A DNA stretch of 64,000 nucleotides from Pyrocephalus nanus (GCA_038380795.1 CM076262.1:2187845-2251844), one strand, 5' to 3'. Positions 36,608-49,391 are shown, numbered from the stretch's first letter. Program-made: numbers and translations. The notes: generated by a model from the letters alone, not told the origin.

Positions 36608-39600
36608 TACAGGTAGCAGGATGTCTAATTGTTTCTTGAAGGATCTGCAAGGTCTTTGTGGAATGAGATTGTTGTCTTCTGTGTATAGAGGAACATCCAC
36701 ACTCTATTCATTCTTTGTAACCTAAATATAGGATGCATGTAATAATTTGGAGACAGTCAATGAATTTGCTTCCCATACAAGTCACCACGAGACTCTGGGA
36801 AATAGATGCACATTTTTACTTTTTTTAAAATACTCAGATTAATTATTTCACCTGATACTTGTACTTGTAAACAGCCACTTAAAGCTGAGGAGGACAGAGA
36901 ATGAGCAGCAGATTACATATATTAGTTATTGTCTAATATTGTACTGAAAGTGTTTTGACAGTATGTGAGTGGAAGCTGGGTAGAATAGTTAGAATTAAAG
37001 CCCATTTTATGCTTGCCAGTTATTGTGTTCCTCTTTTCCATGATATGTTAAGCTGTTTTTTTTCTGAAGATGCTTTTGGTCACAAGTGACAATATACACT
37101 CTATAGTATTTCTCTCTTGCTCCTCCCTGCAACATGAGATAGAAGAGATGTGTTGGTGTCTGTAGAACTGTTGCATTTCATTTCAGAAGTATGTATTGTC
37201 TCACTTGCTATTTTCTGTGAAAAACATGATTCTCTCTACATTTTTATGAGTTATTAGTAAGGTAATCCTGATCCACTAAAACAGTCAGGAATGTGTCACT
37301 GCTTTCAATAGGTGCAATCTTCCCTTCATGTAAAATGACTATGTTATGGAGTAATGTAGGGTCTGCTGAAGAGCTCTTTTGCTTCTGAGTATTTGTAGTG
37401 CTTGAAATTACTGGAGGCTGGGCTGGTTGTTAGTTTTTAACAGTTGTTTTATTTGTGGATTATGTAAGAGTTGTACATGGTTTATATATTATTTAGTCTG
37501 AAAAGAATATTAAATTTAAGTATCTCTTTAGTGCCTCTTTAAATGCAATTTGATTACTTTTTGAAATTCAAAGTAATATTTAATAACTGTTAGTTTTCTT
37601 TTAGAGAGTTCTTACCAAAGAAACAGGAGTTCTTACAGCTACATGGATAATTAACTTGAAGCTTGTCTGTCTCTTGGGGAACATCAGATATGTAAATGAG
37701 GAATTTAAGTCTGAACAGGACATGCCAGGGAATCACTAGAAGTTTTATTGCACTAAAACATTGGTATTAAAGTCCTAAATGTTATATTATACTATTGTAA
37801 AGCACTGCATTTTAAAAAGCAAATATGTGTGGGGATTTTTTTTTATAAATTTGTTCTATAAATCATAAAAGTATGTAGCTTTCATTTTTTTTAGGACATC
37901 CAGTAAAATCTTGAAACCTTCCATACAAAGCATGTACTGTTATGGAAGAAATATATATTATAATAATACTTTCAGTATCAGCATTTTAAAGAAATAAATA
38001 TATACAACAAGCAGTGATCTCCCCCCCGTATTCCAAAACTGAAGCTGGTTCTGCTTCAATCTATCACATAATGTGTTGTGCCACACTGAGAGCTGTCCCT
38101 GATAAGGAAACTTTCCACAGCACTGCCAAGAACAAAATGGAGGCTATTATTAATCAGAAAAAAATTGTTTGATGGCCTTTCAAAAGTTGCTTATTTATTA
38201 ACAAACCAATTCAACATTCATCCAAAAAAAGCATAAGGAACTTCACTGACTTAGCTTTTGGAAAAAACCTCACATTTCCTTAGAATCTAGTAGTGCTTCT
38301 TTAACAGTTTCATCAGAGTCAGCATTGGAGCTAAGCAGTAAGTGGATATAAAGATCACTGGCCTTCCACCCCTTGGGAGGTGACCTCTTTTTTTGGACTG
38401 CTGGTATGAAGAACTACAAGTGTTATTTCTACAGTATCCTTTCTAGAAATAGGGAGCATCCACTATGAATGACTCGAGTATAATGTCTCTTGTACCTGCA
38501 ATTCATAAATCTCACGTATTCCAGATCTTAAGTAGGTTATTGACTACTATTAATACATTGTTTTCTTTTTGGCGACTTAGTTGATCTACGTGCCTGCAAT
38601 GCAAGTGTGTAATTCAAGCATACAAACAATATTATTTTTTTAGCAAGGCTATTTGTGTGTTTAAAGATATGTGCTGCAATGCTTATTTCAACTAAGCCCA
38701 ATGCAGGAGGGAAAGAAATGTTCTAGTAGTGAAGTCATCACTCCCCTCTACTGATTCACCAGCACTGCTTAAATCAGCAGTGAATAAAAGATTCAAAATC
38801 AAATGAAATTTAGAAAAAGGTTCCCAATTTTCATGTATTATATTTGTTTTCATCTCATACTATTTTCCCATCGGGTTTTATCTTCACTGAGATCAAAGTG
38901 ACCATGTCTGCTTTCTATATGACATTGTAATTTAGCCTATCTCTACTCCAAATGCAGGCATAAATTTTTTAAAAATTTGGCTTAATGTGCTACCTTTCAC
39001 CTTTTTACAAAGTTAATTTTATTTTTTTTTGTATTTTATTATTTATTCCAACAAATGTGGTTCAATAAGATTATAGGGCATATTAATTTCATGTACTAGA
39101 GACCTGTAAACATTAGGAAATTTTCACATCCAGATGTATTTAAATTCATCAGGAAGAAAGAAAAATATTACACATTTGACTGTTCTACTTAGGACTAAGA
39201 TTTGTATCAGATTTGCATGTGTCACTTTCTGACTAGATCTCTAATACTTTTATTCTATAATTTATCTGGAAACATTATGTCCATTTAAGAAAATTATGCC
39301 CAGTGAGTTTGGGAACCCTTGAAGTGGAACATGCAATAGTTGATTATAAATTGTTTTCAGTATTGGTGAATTCCAGGCATGCTACATGTAAAATGTGAAT
39401 AAATTTATTTTAAATTTATCCAAGATGAAGGGTCATAATGTCTATCATTTATTTAATCTTGTATTCAATTAATTTACATCAGCTTTCTCCAAACATGAAA
39501 AACATTGTAACAAGTAAAATAGAAATGAGCTCAAGAAACGGATTTATTTTTTTATCCATCTTGTTTATATGCTCTCAATGAAAAATATTAATAAAGCAAA

Positions 39601-40584
39601 ATATTTAAATTGTGCTAATAATATTAAAAATAAACTAAGAAAAATCAAGTGCAGGGCTATTTATTACTTTTATGCTTACTGGTAATTTGTAAAATATTTC
39701 TATGATACATATTTTCAATTATATAAGCTGTTCTAAAGTAGTGTGACTTAACTCTATGTTCTTTAAATTTGGTTTTGAAGCTTGTTTTTTTCTTTTTGTG
39801 TGAACAATGTATCTTTGATTTAATTTTTTCTGACACTGTGCCCACTGCACAGTAGAAAAAAAAAGTGTAATTGTAGTTTTGTCCTTTACAGCACAGGACA
39901 AATAAATGTCAAAATCAAATGGTGGTGTCCCCCAAGGGAAAATATACTTCAGTTATGAAATATTCTTCCCCAGCTCCCATTGCTATTCCTATGAACACCT
40001 AGGTGAAGCTGCCTCAGGACCTAATCAGATGGTGCTCGTTTGCATATAATGAAAAATTGTGCAATGAGGCTTTAGCACATTCTGAGGAAAAGCGCATAAT
40101 GTCTCTTTAAAATGTTCTGGTTTAAAAACTGGTGCAACTCTGGTTCTGAATGAGAGGTTTGAATGGGATAGACCCAGTGAGAAATGAACACCTGCTTTAT
40201 TGTTTGTGTCTTGTCATCTTAGCACTGTATTAGTAAATCTCTTTGGAGGTGGCATGGTGGTATTTCTTGATATATATAAAAATATAATAAATATTGAAAA
40301 GGCAGTGATATTGATAAATTGCCAGGCTGTCTCTTTTATAATCAAATATATAAAAAGTCATTAAGATATCTTGAAGATGAGACACTTTTAGGGTAAAGGC
40401 TCTCCTTGGGCTTTATTAGAGCTCTTAATTATGTTATTACTCAGGGCAAGTGAAACCCATCACTGTAGGTTTATAAATATGTTTTGATCCTTTGTAAGTC
40501 CTAATACCTGATATAAAGTACTGAACAGCTTGAAGTTGTGAATTGTCATCAGCTACTTTTAAATTCAGGAGACTTGATAACCCC
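36605..40584. other. AT-rich single-copy non-coding DNA
   Basis: No gene or recognisable repeat is visible. Two small perfect hairpins lie close together: ACTGTGC/GCACAGT at 39835-39853 and TTGTCCT/AGGACAA at about 39879-39901. Confidence 0.55.
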
Positions 40585-40876
40585 TGACTGTCATTAGTGG
40601 GGTTCCACAGGGCTCCATCTTAGGCCCTGTGCTCTTCAACATCTTCATAAATTACTTGGATACAGGGCTGGAAGGGATACTGAGCAATTTTGCGGACAAT
40701 ACAAAACTGGGAGGAGCTGTTGACTACCTTAAAGGCAGGGACGCCCTGCAGAGAGAACTCAACAAATTAGAGGACTGGGCAATTACCAACCATATGAGGT
40801 TCAACAAGGGGAAGTGCCAAATTCTGCACCTGGGATGGGGCAACCCCGGATGTTTGCACAGACTGGGGAATGAGGT
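40585..40876 (+). mobile_element. CR1 LINE fragment, ORF2 middle, plus strand
   Basis: This starts in the reverse-transcriptase domain at the [10 protein letters not shown] motif and runs through FNIFIN, the catalytic box region, then MRFNKGKC and LHLG. Both ends are inside ORF2, so it is truncated at 5' and 3'. The catalytic FADD box reads FADN. The downstream DNA up to 41258 is not recognisably CR1, although the gap to the next plus-strand CR1 piece (382 bp) is close to the length missing from ORF2. Confidence 0.92.
40597..40876 (+). pseudogene. CR1 reverse-transcriptase remnant with FADN in place of FADD
   Basis: About 90 codons of the reverse-transcriptase palm and following region: [16 protein letters not shown], then FADNTKLGG, then [11 protein letters not shown], then [14 protein letters not shown]. 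The second Asp of the catalytic pair is replaced by Asn, so even this part is inactive. The open frame continues to 41024 but is not CR1-like after about residue 80. Confidence 0.9.
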
Positions 40877-41258
40877 AGTTGCTGCCTTCCCAAGCCCAGT
40901 TTTCCATCTGTTTCCAGCCTTAGGCATTGCATCCATTTACAGTCTGTTAGCATTTGCAGTCCTTCTTCACAACTATGAAAAAAAGAAACAATATTTTTAT
41001 TTTCATGGAAAAGATTTTATATGAAAGTTTAGAATATGCAGAGTCTCAATGTAACATGGGTTGCAGAAGTACATGAAGCAAGTCAATTTGGCCTATTGAC
41101 TTAAAGCACAAGCGGTCCTTTGACACCATTGGACCACAAGCAGTGGTGTAAATCAGAAAATCTGCGTGCAGTTGAGTCATCATCTGTAATTTATGTTAAA
41201 TGAGACATTTATGATAATGATGAGGTAAAATTTGATTACGTACTTCTAAGATCACCAT

Positions 41259-41455
41259 TTTCTTCACCTAAAAGGTGGTCAGGCATTGGAACAAGCTCCT
41301 CAAGTGGAATCACTGTCCCTGGAAATGTTCAAAAAAGGTCTAGATGTGGCACTTGGGGACGTGGTTTAGTGGTGAAGATTGCAGTGTTAGGTTAACAGTT
41401 GAACTCAGTGATCTTATAGGTCTTTTCCAACCCTAAAAGTTCCATGATATCATGG
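41259..41455 (+). mobile_element. CR1 LINE fragment, 3' end, plus strand
   Basis: It begins at the TTCTTCACC...GGTGGTCAGGCATTGGAACA block of the ORF2 C-terminus. It continues with GTCCCTGGAAATGTTCAAAAA, GATGTGGCACTTGGGGACGTGGTTTAGTGG and the CAGTGTTAGGTTAACAGTTG 3' UTR block, and ends near CCATGATATCATGG, a decayed tail. It is of a different subfamily flavour from the 4.4 and 60.5 kb copies (GGTTAACAGTT type, like the piece at 61.3 kb). Confidence 0.92.
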
Positions 41456-43895
41456 TTTGTTTAGTTGCTGAAGGTATGGCAAAGATGGATGAAAACCTTG
41501 CTCCTGAAAAGGAGCATATTCTGAATAGGTATGCCCCTCAAGACAGTGTAAAGAGTGAGGTAAAATAATTCAAGGGCTGCTAAACCACAGAAGAATAGCA
41601 GAGACAGGATCGCATAAGTGATCCTTATCGCATAAGTGATTGCCTTTGCCTTGTTTTCTACAACTTATTACTACCACAAGTTTTCTGATTTCCGTGTTTT
41701 TGATCTGGAGGAAGGAAGGTTACATTTGTTGTTGCTGAGAAGATATTTATACCTAGAGCGTAAGTTAAAGCTTGCTTGGAGGAGACACCAGGCATTACCA
41801 CTTTTGCAAGTTTTTATTCATGTATCAGGTAGGTAAGCCACAGATACCATGGCTGAACCTTTCAGCCTTCCATGTTTCAGCTCCTGTGGTACTACTGCAA
41901 GAAAGGGAGATACTATTGTGCCTTTTTTACAGTGCAGACAGAAAGACACTGAAAACAGAAGTATTCCTCTACCTCAGTTCTGGTAGGCACAGCTGAAGTG
42001 AGTGGGGACTGTCTTGATTCACAGCAATAGCTCATGTATGGGATATAGGCTACTAGTTTCATTATTTGCCCAGCATCTTCTTACACAGACTGCTCCCTCA
42101 CTGTAGACTACAAAGTCAGGTATATAGCCTAGAAAAGAATAAATGCTGAAGTGAGTATACTCAAATCTGAGATTAATTTAGTTCTACAGGGTGAGTTCTC
42201 TTTCCTGAAGGGTAATTGTCTGCTATGTAATTATTCTTGTTAATTCCATTTTTAATGAGAGAAACATTGGAGGGGCAGATTTTCAGGTGCTGCAGATGGT
42301 CTTTTTTCCTTTGTCCTCTGTGGACCAGCAACAGTGAAAACTCGCTGAAAACTGTCCCTGATTAATGAGCGCATAGTCTTGGTTGTGGTGATGCCAACTC
42401 TCAATACTCGTGCTCTGTACAATTGATTTCAGAGCTAATCCTTGCATCTGTGTGGGCCAGCAGCCTCACAAGCTCATTAGTTCCAGCGTGGGCAGGGCTG
42501 CCTAGCTGTGCAGAGGGGTCATGACTTTCCCCTACAAGTTTAGTGCTGTTTGCTTGCAGTGAGTAATCACTGAGCCCTTCAGTAATGACTATTGTGCTTT
42601 GGCAACAATTATCATTGTTCCTATCTCCTTTACTTAAGAGATGAATAAAACCATGCTTCTTTTACTTTGTGATGTTTAGGAAATGTTTCATAAATGAAGA
42701 GTGTGTTGGAAAAACAAGTGCATGTGGTCTGACTTTGTCATATGCAGGCTCATTTCTCAAAGGTATTGCAATAATGGTGAGGAGTTGACAAAGGCAGATT
42801 TATTGAAAGTTTTACATATAAATTTTAGGTCAGTTCTTTTCATGACTAGAGACTATGTGGTTCTCTGCCTCCTGAAAAATCAATTTTTTTCTGAAAGCTT
42901 CTATTGTACTAGATGAAGTAGAGATTAAAAACACTGGCTGCCTTATTCAAAACACGTTTGCCTTAAATTACAAGTTACTTAGCGGCCAGACATCTGAAAG
43001 CCATGTGCTAAATAAACTGAACATTATGTAGAGAAGGGTGTTAAAAATCCCCTGAAGTTGTAGAAACATGAGAGGCAAAGAAGAAGAATATAATTTTGGC
43101 AATTGTAGTCAATATATTAAGGCTGAACTGAGCTTTGCTTACATGGTCCTTCTAACAAGAAAGACATATGTCTTGAATGTGGTTCAAGTATATTGCAAAC
43201 ACAAGCTGCTTAAGGAGGTCATTGGTTCTGGCAGACTATTGTGGAACTGGACATAAGTTCCATATAGAGAACTGAAGTCTGCTTACCATGTAGGCACATA
43301 TGTTCTGGCACATTTTGAAATCATTTAACTGCCGAGCCTTAGTGGTTCCTCTGGCAACTCCACAGAAATATGCTAGAAGTAGCAAATGACAGTCACTGTA
43401 CCCGTTTTGCTCCAGTGAATTCTGCTAAAAGCACTTTTGTCGAAACCTGCACAGGTAAAGGCCAAGGCTGTTATTGTTGAAATAATAAGCTGGCATCATA
43501 AAATTGAAGCACATTTCTTTTGTTAACATCCTCGCTGATTAATATTTATATTAATTCAATTGATATGGCTGATATTTGCAACTGTATTATTTGTCCTGCA
43601 AATAGAGAGCTCCATAATCAGCCCAAGTGAAATGATTTTTACTACACAAAACAATGCTACAAGGTGGTGCAAATACTTACAGAAACTGTGTGGCATGGCC
43701 AATTATGCACAGAGTACTCTAATTTCTGAAAAGGGTCTAGGTTTTCAAGCACTTTACTTGAACAAGAAGATTTAATTTATTTGTTATTTTATGAAGCATT
43801 TTTATGTGTAGAAAAAGTGCTACTTGTTTGCACATGCTGGTTATATGGCATTCTTACATGATTTCATGCTTTGCTGATGGAAAATTAGACCCTTG

Positions 43896-43949
43896 TGTAT
43901 TATAAAAGAATAGAAGATAGCTATAGAATCAGGATGCGATTGCCTCAGG
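43896..43949 (+). repeat. Dispersed 53-bp repeat, copy A
   Basis: This stretch includes TATTATAAAAGAATAGAAG and GATTGCCTCAGG. It aligns without gaps to copy B at 45668-45720 with roughly seven or eight differences. Confidence 0.75.
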
Positions 43950-45667
43950 ACATTCTGTTGACAGCTAGAAATATATACAGACAAAGCAATGTCACTGGAT
44001 GCTAATGTGAACTATACAAGTTGATGAGTACTGTAAATCCCTGTAAAAAGAAATCTATACCCTTTTATTTTGCAGGTATTTGCCTTTAAAATTACTACCA
44101 ATAACACTTTTGTAATTTTTTTATAAATAATCACTATTAAGATTTTATAATTATGGACATGATAAAGCATAGATATATGTTTTTGATAATATATCTATAT
44201 GCAGAAGGGAAAAAAACCACCTTTCCTTGTTTACTAAACCTTTGCTTCACATTTAGTTGAAGCTGTTATTAATTTAAGGGGGAAAAGTGAATGTATAAGG
44301 AATGGTAGACTGAACTGATATTTAGGTAGAGAAATAGTGCTCAGTTTTGAAACTAAAATGAGATACATCAAATTAGCATCTCCTGGCCTTTTGATGTTTT
44401 CCACAACATCCCCTACAATAAGCCTAGATGTTCCAAATAGATTAAATCTCAGTAAAAAAGTAAGAATTTATTTCTGCTGATCCTAATTCCATCGGATAGG
44501 CTGCAATATTGTATCATTTCCAAGGTGTGACTATTTGGTATACTGCTTCCATTTTCTGAAAGGCTCTCTTAACAACTCACTCAAGTAGAGCTGTTTTCAT
44601 AGTGCCTGCTTCTGTCCATCTTTCTTATTTGTTTAATCTTTAAAAATATAGCAGAAGTATAAAAAGACTGTAACAGTGCACTACCTATGTACAAATGTCA
44701 GTCTTTCCCACCTATATTAGCATGATAGCACTTTGGACATCAAATATTTATCCTAATTAAAATTCTGCTCCAATCTGAATATATTTTACATGTCAGCAAC
44801 ACCGTCTGAGAGAAGGAAAAAAATATTTTTATGTCAGACACATTGTTGAGGCAGAGTGACTCTGGGCTCTGCCCCTGGAATCAATAGTGGGCAAGAGTAG
44901 GCTCGAACCATAAAGTTTTCATTCAAACTAGCAAACTGAATTTACTTATATATTTATTATTCATTTGTTTAATTGTTCATGAATCCTGTATTTGTTTACT
45001 AGATAAGTATTTACTCATTCCAGCCATTTTATTCCAACTACTTTTGTTCCACATGTGAAAGTGTGACACCTCTTAATACCTTGAAGACCTGAAGTTGGCC
45101 CAGCAAATGGGTGAATGCCATGCCCTGTGTTTGGAGGAATCCTCTAAAGCTGGAAACAGTTTGAATATGAACTGACCAAACGGCTAGCACTTATATTGTC
45201 TCCTATTTTTGTTAGGAAAAAATTATGAGACTCAAATTTGAAATTCATCAAATGTTATATTTGTGTTCAGAGAAAGAATTAAAGGCCAGTAAAAGCTCCA
45301 GGAGCTTAATTCGTTGACACAATATAGAAAAGAGTAATAAAGTCACTGGAAGATAGTAAGCAGGGTCTAGTAGGGCAAGCTTTACAAAGCCACTCATATA
45401 TTTTTCAAGAGCAGAATAAACTTTTATGTTTTAAATTTTATATTTAAAAAGACTTTTACAAGCCTTCTGTGAGGTGGGATGTTAAGGTCTCTAAGTGGTT
45501 GTTGGATGACAGACAAGAATTGTTTTAGCAAAAATGTCTTCAAGACAAGGACAAGGAATGGGAAGAAATTATTTCTTTTTCCATAAGAAAGGCTAGCAAT
45601 AGATTAATGGATTAATCTGTGGTCCTGTATTATGTAATATAGTTATTAATAAATTACATTTGTAAAT

Positions 45668-45720
45668 ATATTATAAATGAACAGAAGATTGCTACAGAAT
45701 CAGGTTGTGATTGCCTCAGG
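45668..45720 (+). repeat. Dispersed 53-bp repeat, copy B
   Basis: This stretch includes TATTATAAATGAACAGAAG and GATTGCCTCAGG, in the same orientation as copy A and 1.77 kb from it. I do not recognise the family. Confidence 0.75.
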
Positions 45721-47780
45721 GGCAGTGTAAAGCAAGGAAGCAAACTTAGCAGAAAATTAGTACAGCTTGCGAGGAATTTCAAGAGGACCTATTTTAAGTA
45801 GGTGATAGGAAAAAGCATGGCAAACAAAACTCAATAAACATAATTTCAGAAACCCTGAACACTTTATGCACAGTTTAGAAAAGTTCAGTGTATGGTGGTT
45901 GTTAAAAAGGGAAGTAAATATTAATGTGTTAACAAGGTGGAGAAAGAATTGAAAACTTACTAGTGCCAAGAGATGAAACGAAGGTAGGAAATCATGCAAG
46001 ATACTACGCAGGGCCATTGTTACTCTTTGAGACAAGTGAGGAAAGACGCTGAGTAACAAGAGTGGCATCTTAAAATTGTGCAATTGGAATTTAGTGTTAT
46101 TTACTTTTGAGAACAGAATAGCAAAGAACAATTTAGAATCAGATAAAAGGAAAAGATGGTGATGGTCTGTTCTTGTCTTGCAAAGCAGAAGGATGGTCGA
46201 AACTGAACAGCAGTGAATCCAAATCTAGCAAATAACAGATAAATTAAGCCAAAGAACTGATGTTAGGGAGGTTACAAGTTTAACAGAAATCCAGTAGAGG
46301 ATGGAAATTTATCGAATTAACAAATGTATCTAGACTTATACTAGTTAATCCTGAAAGAAAAAAAACCCGAAACACAGAACTGCATTCATCAGAAAAAAAA
46401 ATCCAATCTTGGAAAGAATATAAACTCTACAGATTCAGACCTTATACCAATCTTTATCTATCTGGAATATAGAGGCCATTTTCCTGGGGATAGATGATCT
46501 ACCTTCTGACTAAAGAGGAGTTTCTTGCCCCACTTTCTAAGGAGGAGTGTAGTGCTGACTACTGTCAGGTAGCAATTGCTGCAGTAAATAAAGGGAATTG
46601 TTTGGCAAACTATTATCTACTAAGACATGTCTTGTGTTCCCACTCAATTCTTTCTAGGTGACAAGCCTCTCCTAGTCCTCTCAGAGTAAGGGTGCCCTGG
46701 CTAGCCATTATTAGCCACTTCTGAGCCTACCGACCCCTGCTGTTCTGGGCTTCAACTGCAGAGGAGGAAGGAAAATCTGGGGAAGTGTAGCCATGGTTAC
46801 CAGTCCGGGGAATGAAAAGATTTTAAATATGCTAATATCCACTGATGCTTTTATGCAGAAAATACTGAAAATCTGTCTGGCAAATGCATTCTAATACCCA
46901 GTTTTTCCAAGCTGGTAGTCACCTATCCATTGAAAGTTACTTGCATGTACCTCCACTTTTGCTATGTAGTACTAGTATTTCATCCCTCTATGGAAGGTTC
47001 TCACTGTGGATAAGGGCTTGAACAAATTGAATATGTAGAAGTGCATTAATAAATAAATTTTTCTTGTACTGCATTTATTTTATGTAGTACTTCATTAACA
47101 CAAACCATTTTTCTTCCGAAATTCCCACTTCCTGATTTTCTTCCTCCATTCCATTCTTTATATCCTGTAATTCATCAACAAGAACTTCATGATACTGTTA
47201 TGAATAATTTAGTGAGGTTTGGAATTGAGATATTTTATACCATCCACAATAGTTCTATATAAAAATAATCATAAGCCATAAGAAAAACTCTTAAATTAGA
47301 CAGCAGCAGAATTAAGGTTGACTCTGCATGCATAAGTGTGGTATCACCTTTTGTATAGCTTCAGATAAACTGGAAACCCCTAAACAGTACTGCTCCAAAT
47401 TAGTCTGATTCAGGTTGGTATTCCTTGGATACTCAAGCTCCCATTTAATTAATGAAAGAATTATTTAAAATGTGAAGAGTTTGGAAGAAAAATTGTCTTT
47501 TCCTGACACAGGTATATTGGCAGAAGTCTGTATCTGTATGTTATCTCCAGAGTTAGAAAATACTAGGAATGCTTTTAGGAACCATCAGATAGTAATTTTA
47601 CTGGCTGCAATTTTTAAAATAAAAGCTATAAGAACAAAGCAGCTGACATCTACTTCTCCTTTACTGTTTTAAGAGCTACTGTTTCTGTTTAAGCATAAGG
47701 AAGTGAATAACCCCAACTCTCACCTTCAACCCGTCTCTTCTAGCTAAGAATCAGTTTCCAAAGTTAGTTATCAATGTCTT

Positions 47781-48040
47781 CAAATTTATTATATAAAAAT
47801 AATGTATAATATTGTATATAAAAATATATTTATTATAAAATATTATACAAAAAGTGTCATCTGAAAAATGTTATTTAAAAGACCAGATAATTTCTTTATT
47901 ATAAATCTATAAACCTCTAACTAAATATATCAGAAATGCACTTTTGAGTAATTTCCCTTTTTGGGAATAACTTTAATATATACTACAGACATATATTAAT
48001 ACAAAATATTGTGTGTATAAATATATATGTAAATACTTTT
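47781..48040. repeat. AT-rich low-complexity region
   Basis: Almost pure A/T at 47781-47855 and again at 47985-48035, with repeated TATAATATT- and TATATAAA-type words. There is no clean unit. Confidence 0.8.
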
Positions 48041-48898
48041 AATTTACTATTCTGCATCAAGAAACAAATTTCCAGTTGAAAGAGAAACTTGCAGTGCTTG
48101 AGAGGAAAAAAATAAAATCAATATATAAAAGTCTTGTACCACTATATGATTAAAATGTAAAGACAAAATGTAGAGTTCAAACTGGTTTTGGAAGAAGCAA
48201 AATTTTTTACAGCTTTGTGTAGGGAGAGCACTGTGTCAAACCAGATACTGGAACATAGAAGGCTAGTGGAATTTATCCTTTTCATCCAGGATACTGACAG
48301 TGTTCCTAACCATGCCCCTTAAATCTGTAAGATGTGGTGACAACGACCTATTTAAATTAAACAGTTGAATTTGTGACTTGCTCATGTTAGGTGAAAAGTG
48401 TTACCTATATTCCTAAATGGCCCAGGGCCAAATTCAGCCCATACGTATGCCCCTTTCCAGACCATTGAATGCCTCTAAAATCAGAACATGGCCATCACAC
48501 TTGATAAATTGTAAATGGATGCAAACCTTCATATTCCGTGTGCAGTTATGCATTCTTAAAGCAAAAAATGAGCTGAATACTGGACAGAGCATACACCCCG
48601 GGAGCCACTAGGAAGACATATGGCATAATCCAAGGCAGGTGTTTGTAAATCCAAAAGATCACATTAGATCCCTTAGGCTACAATCTGAATGACAGCAGTG
48701 GGATTTTGTAGTTTATCTAGGACCGTAAATTAAGTTGTCACCCTTAATTTGTGGGATAACATCTACCAGGGGCAAAAGCAAGTTAGAAACTTTTTCTTCT
48801 TTTGCAGGTTGAAGTATTTTCCAGTTACTGAAGCCTATCTCTTACTTGTAATGTATGTGTAAATCATCATTTAACTTTTAGTTATGCAACTCACTTTG

Positions 48899-48900
<2 letters not shown>
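48041..48900. other. Single-copy non-coding DNA
   Basis: No gene or recognisable repeat. The open frame at 48417-48611 (64 codons) has no motif. Confidence 0.55.

Positions 48901-48939
<39 letters not shown>
48901..48939. repeat. Poly-T run (39 T)
   Basis: The longest homopolymer in the window, uninterrupted, with no transposon body recognisable beside it. Confidence 0.95.
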
Positions 48940-48944
<5 letters not shown>

Positions 48945-49225
48945 TTTGAGAAAAGAAATAGGTGTCTAGCAAACAGTCAGTGGTTATGAGACTGTCTTGG
49001 ACATGCGGTAGTTCTCTTCCAGCTGGATCAGTCAAACACATGCTGAATTATGGAAACTCCCTTTGATTGATGAGTTCGGATCGGCTTTGGCAGATGCACA
49101 TTATAAAGGAGTAGATTAATACATATAAACCAGTGAGCTTAGCAGAAAGTACTGCTCAACATTGTAAACTGCCAACTTTATCATCTTTAAGTAAAAACTA
49201 CAGTTTTTCTTCCCAACAAAGACTT

Positions 49226-49391
49226 CTTATAAAAGCAATAAGGTAACTGCATGAAGTGTGCTTATCATGATATAATCACACCCCAGGGGGAATGAGAGGT
49301 GCACGGCTGCACCTCATGCTTTGTAATGACCCAGGGGTGTGATTATCTTATGATAACCACACTCCCTGTCATGCCTTATTGCTTATATATT
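49226..49391. repeat. Long nested inverted repeat (hairpin element)
   Basis: The left arm 49235-49287 and right arm 49331-49382 are reverse complements over about 52 bp. Matched blocks are GCAATAAGG (with CCTTATTGC), GTGTG, TTATCAT and ATAATCACACCCC, separated by short mismatched stretches. Pairing weakly extends outward into TTATAAAA and TTATATAT. At the tip a second, perfect hairpin GAGGTGCA/TGCACCTC (49296-49303 with 49308-49315) has a 4-nt loop CGGC. There is no CR1 or LTR similarity. It resembles ancient palindromic repeats that survive as conserved non-coding elements in vertebrates, but I cannot name a family. Confidence 0.8.

Larger units (their letters stand above)
41456..47780. other. 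AT-rich single-copy non-coding DNA
   Basis: No gene is recognised. It contains the two copies of a 53-bp direct repeat (43896-43949 and 45668-45720). The longest frame is a 124-codon minus-strand frame at 45757-46131, hydrophobic and without a recognisable domain, probably chance. Confidence 0.55.

Noticed and set aside
45757..46131. 124-codon minus-strand open frame
   Set aside because: It is hydrophobic and Leu/Phe-rich as expected from reading A-rich DNA in antisense, has no domain or splice context I recognise, and no neighbouring gene.
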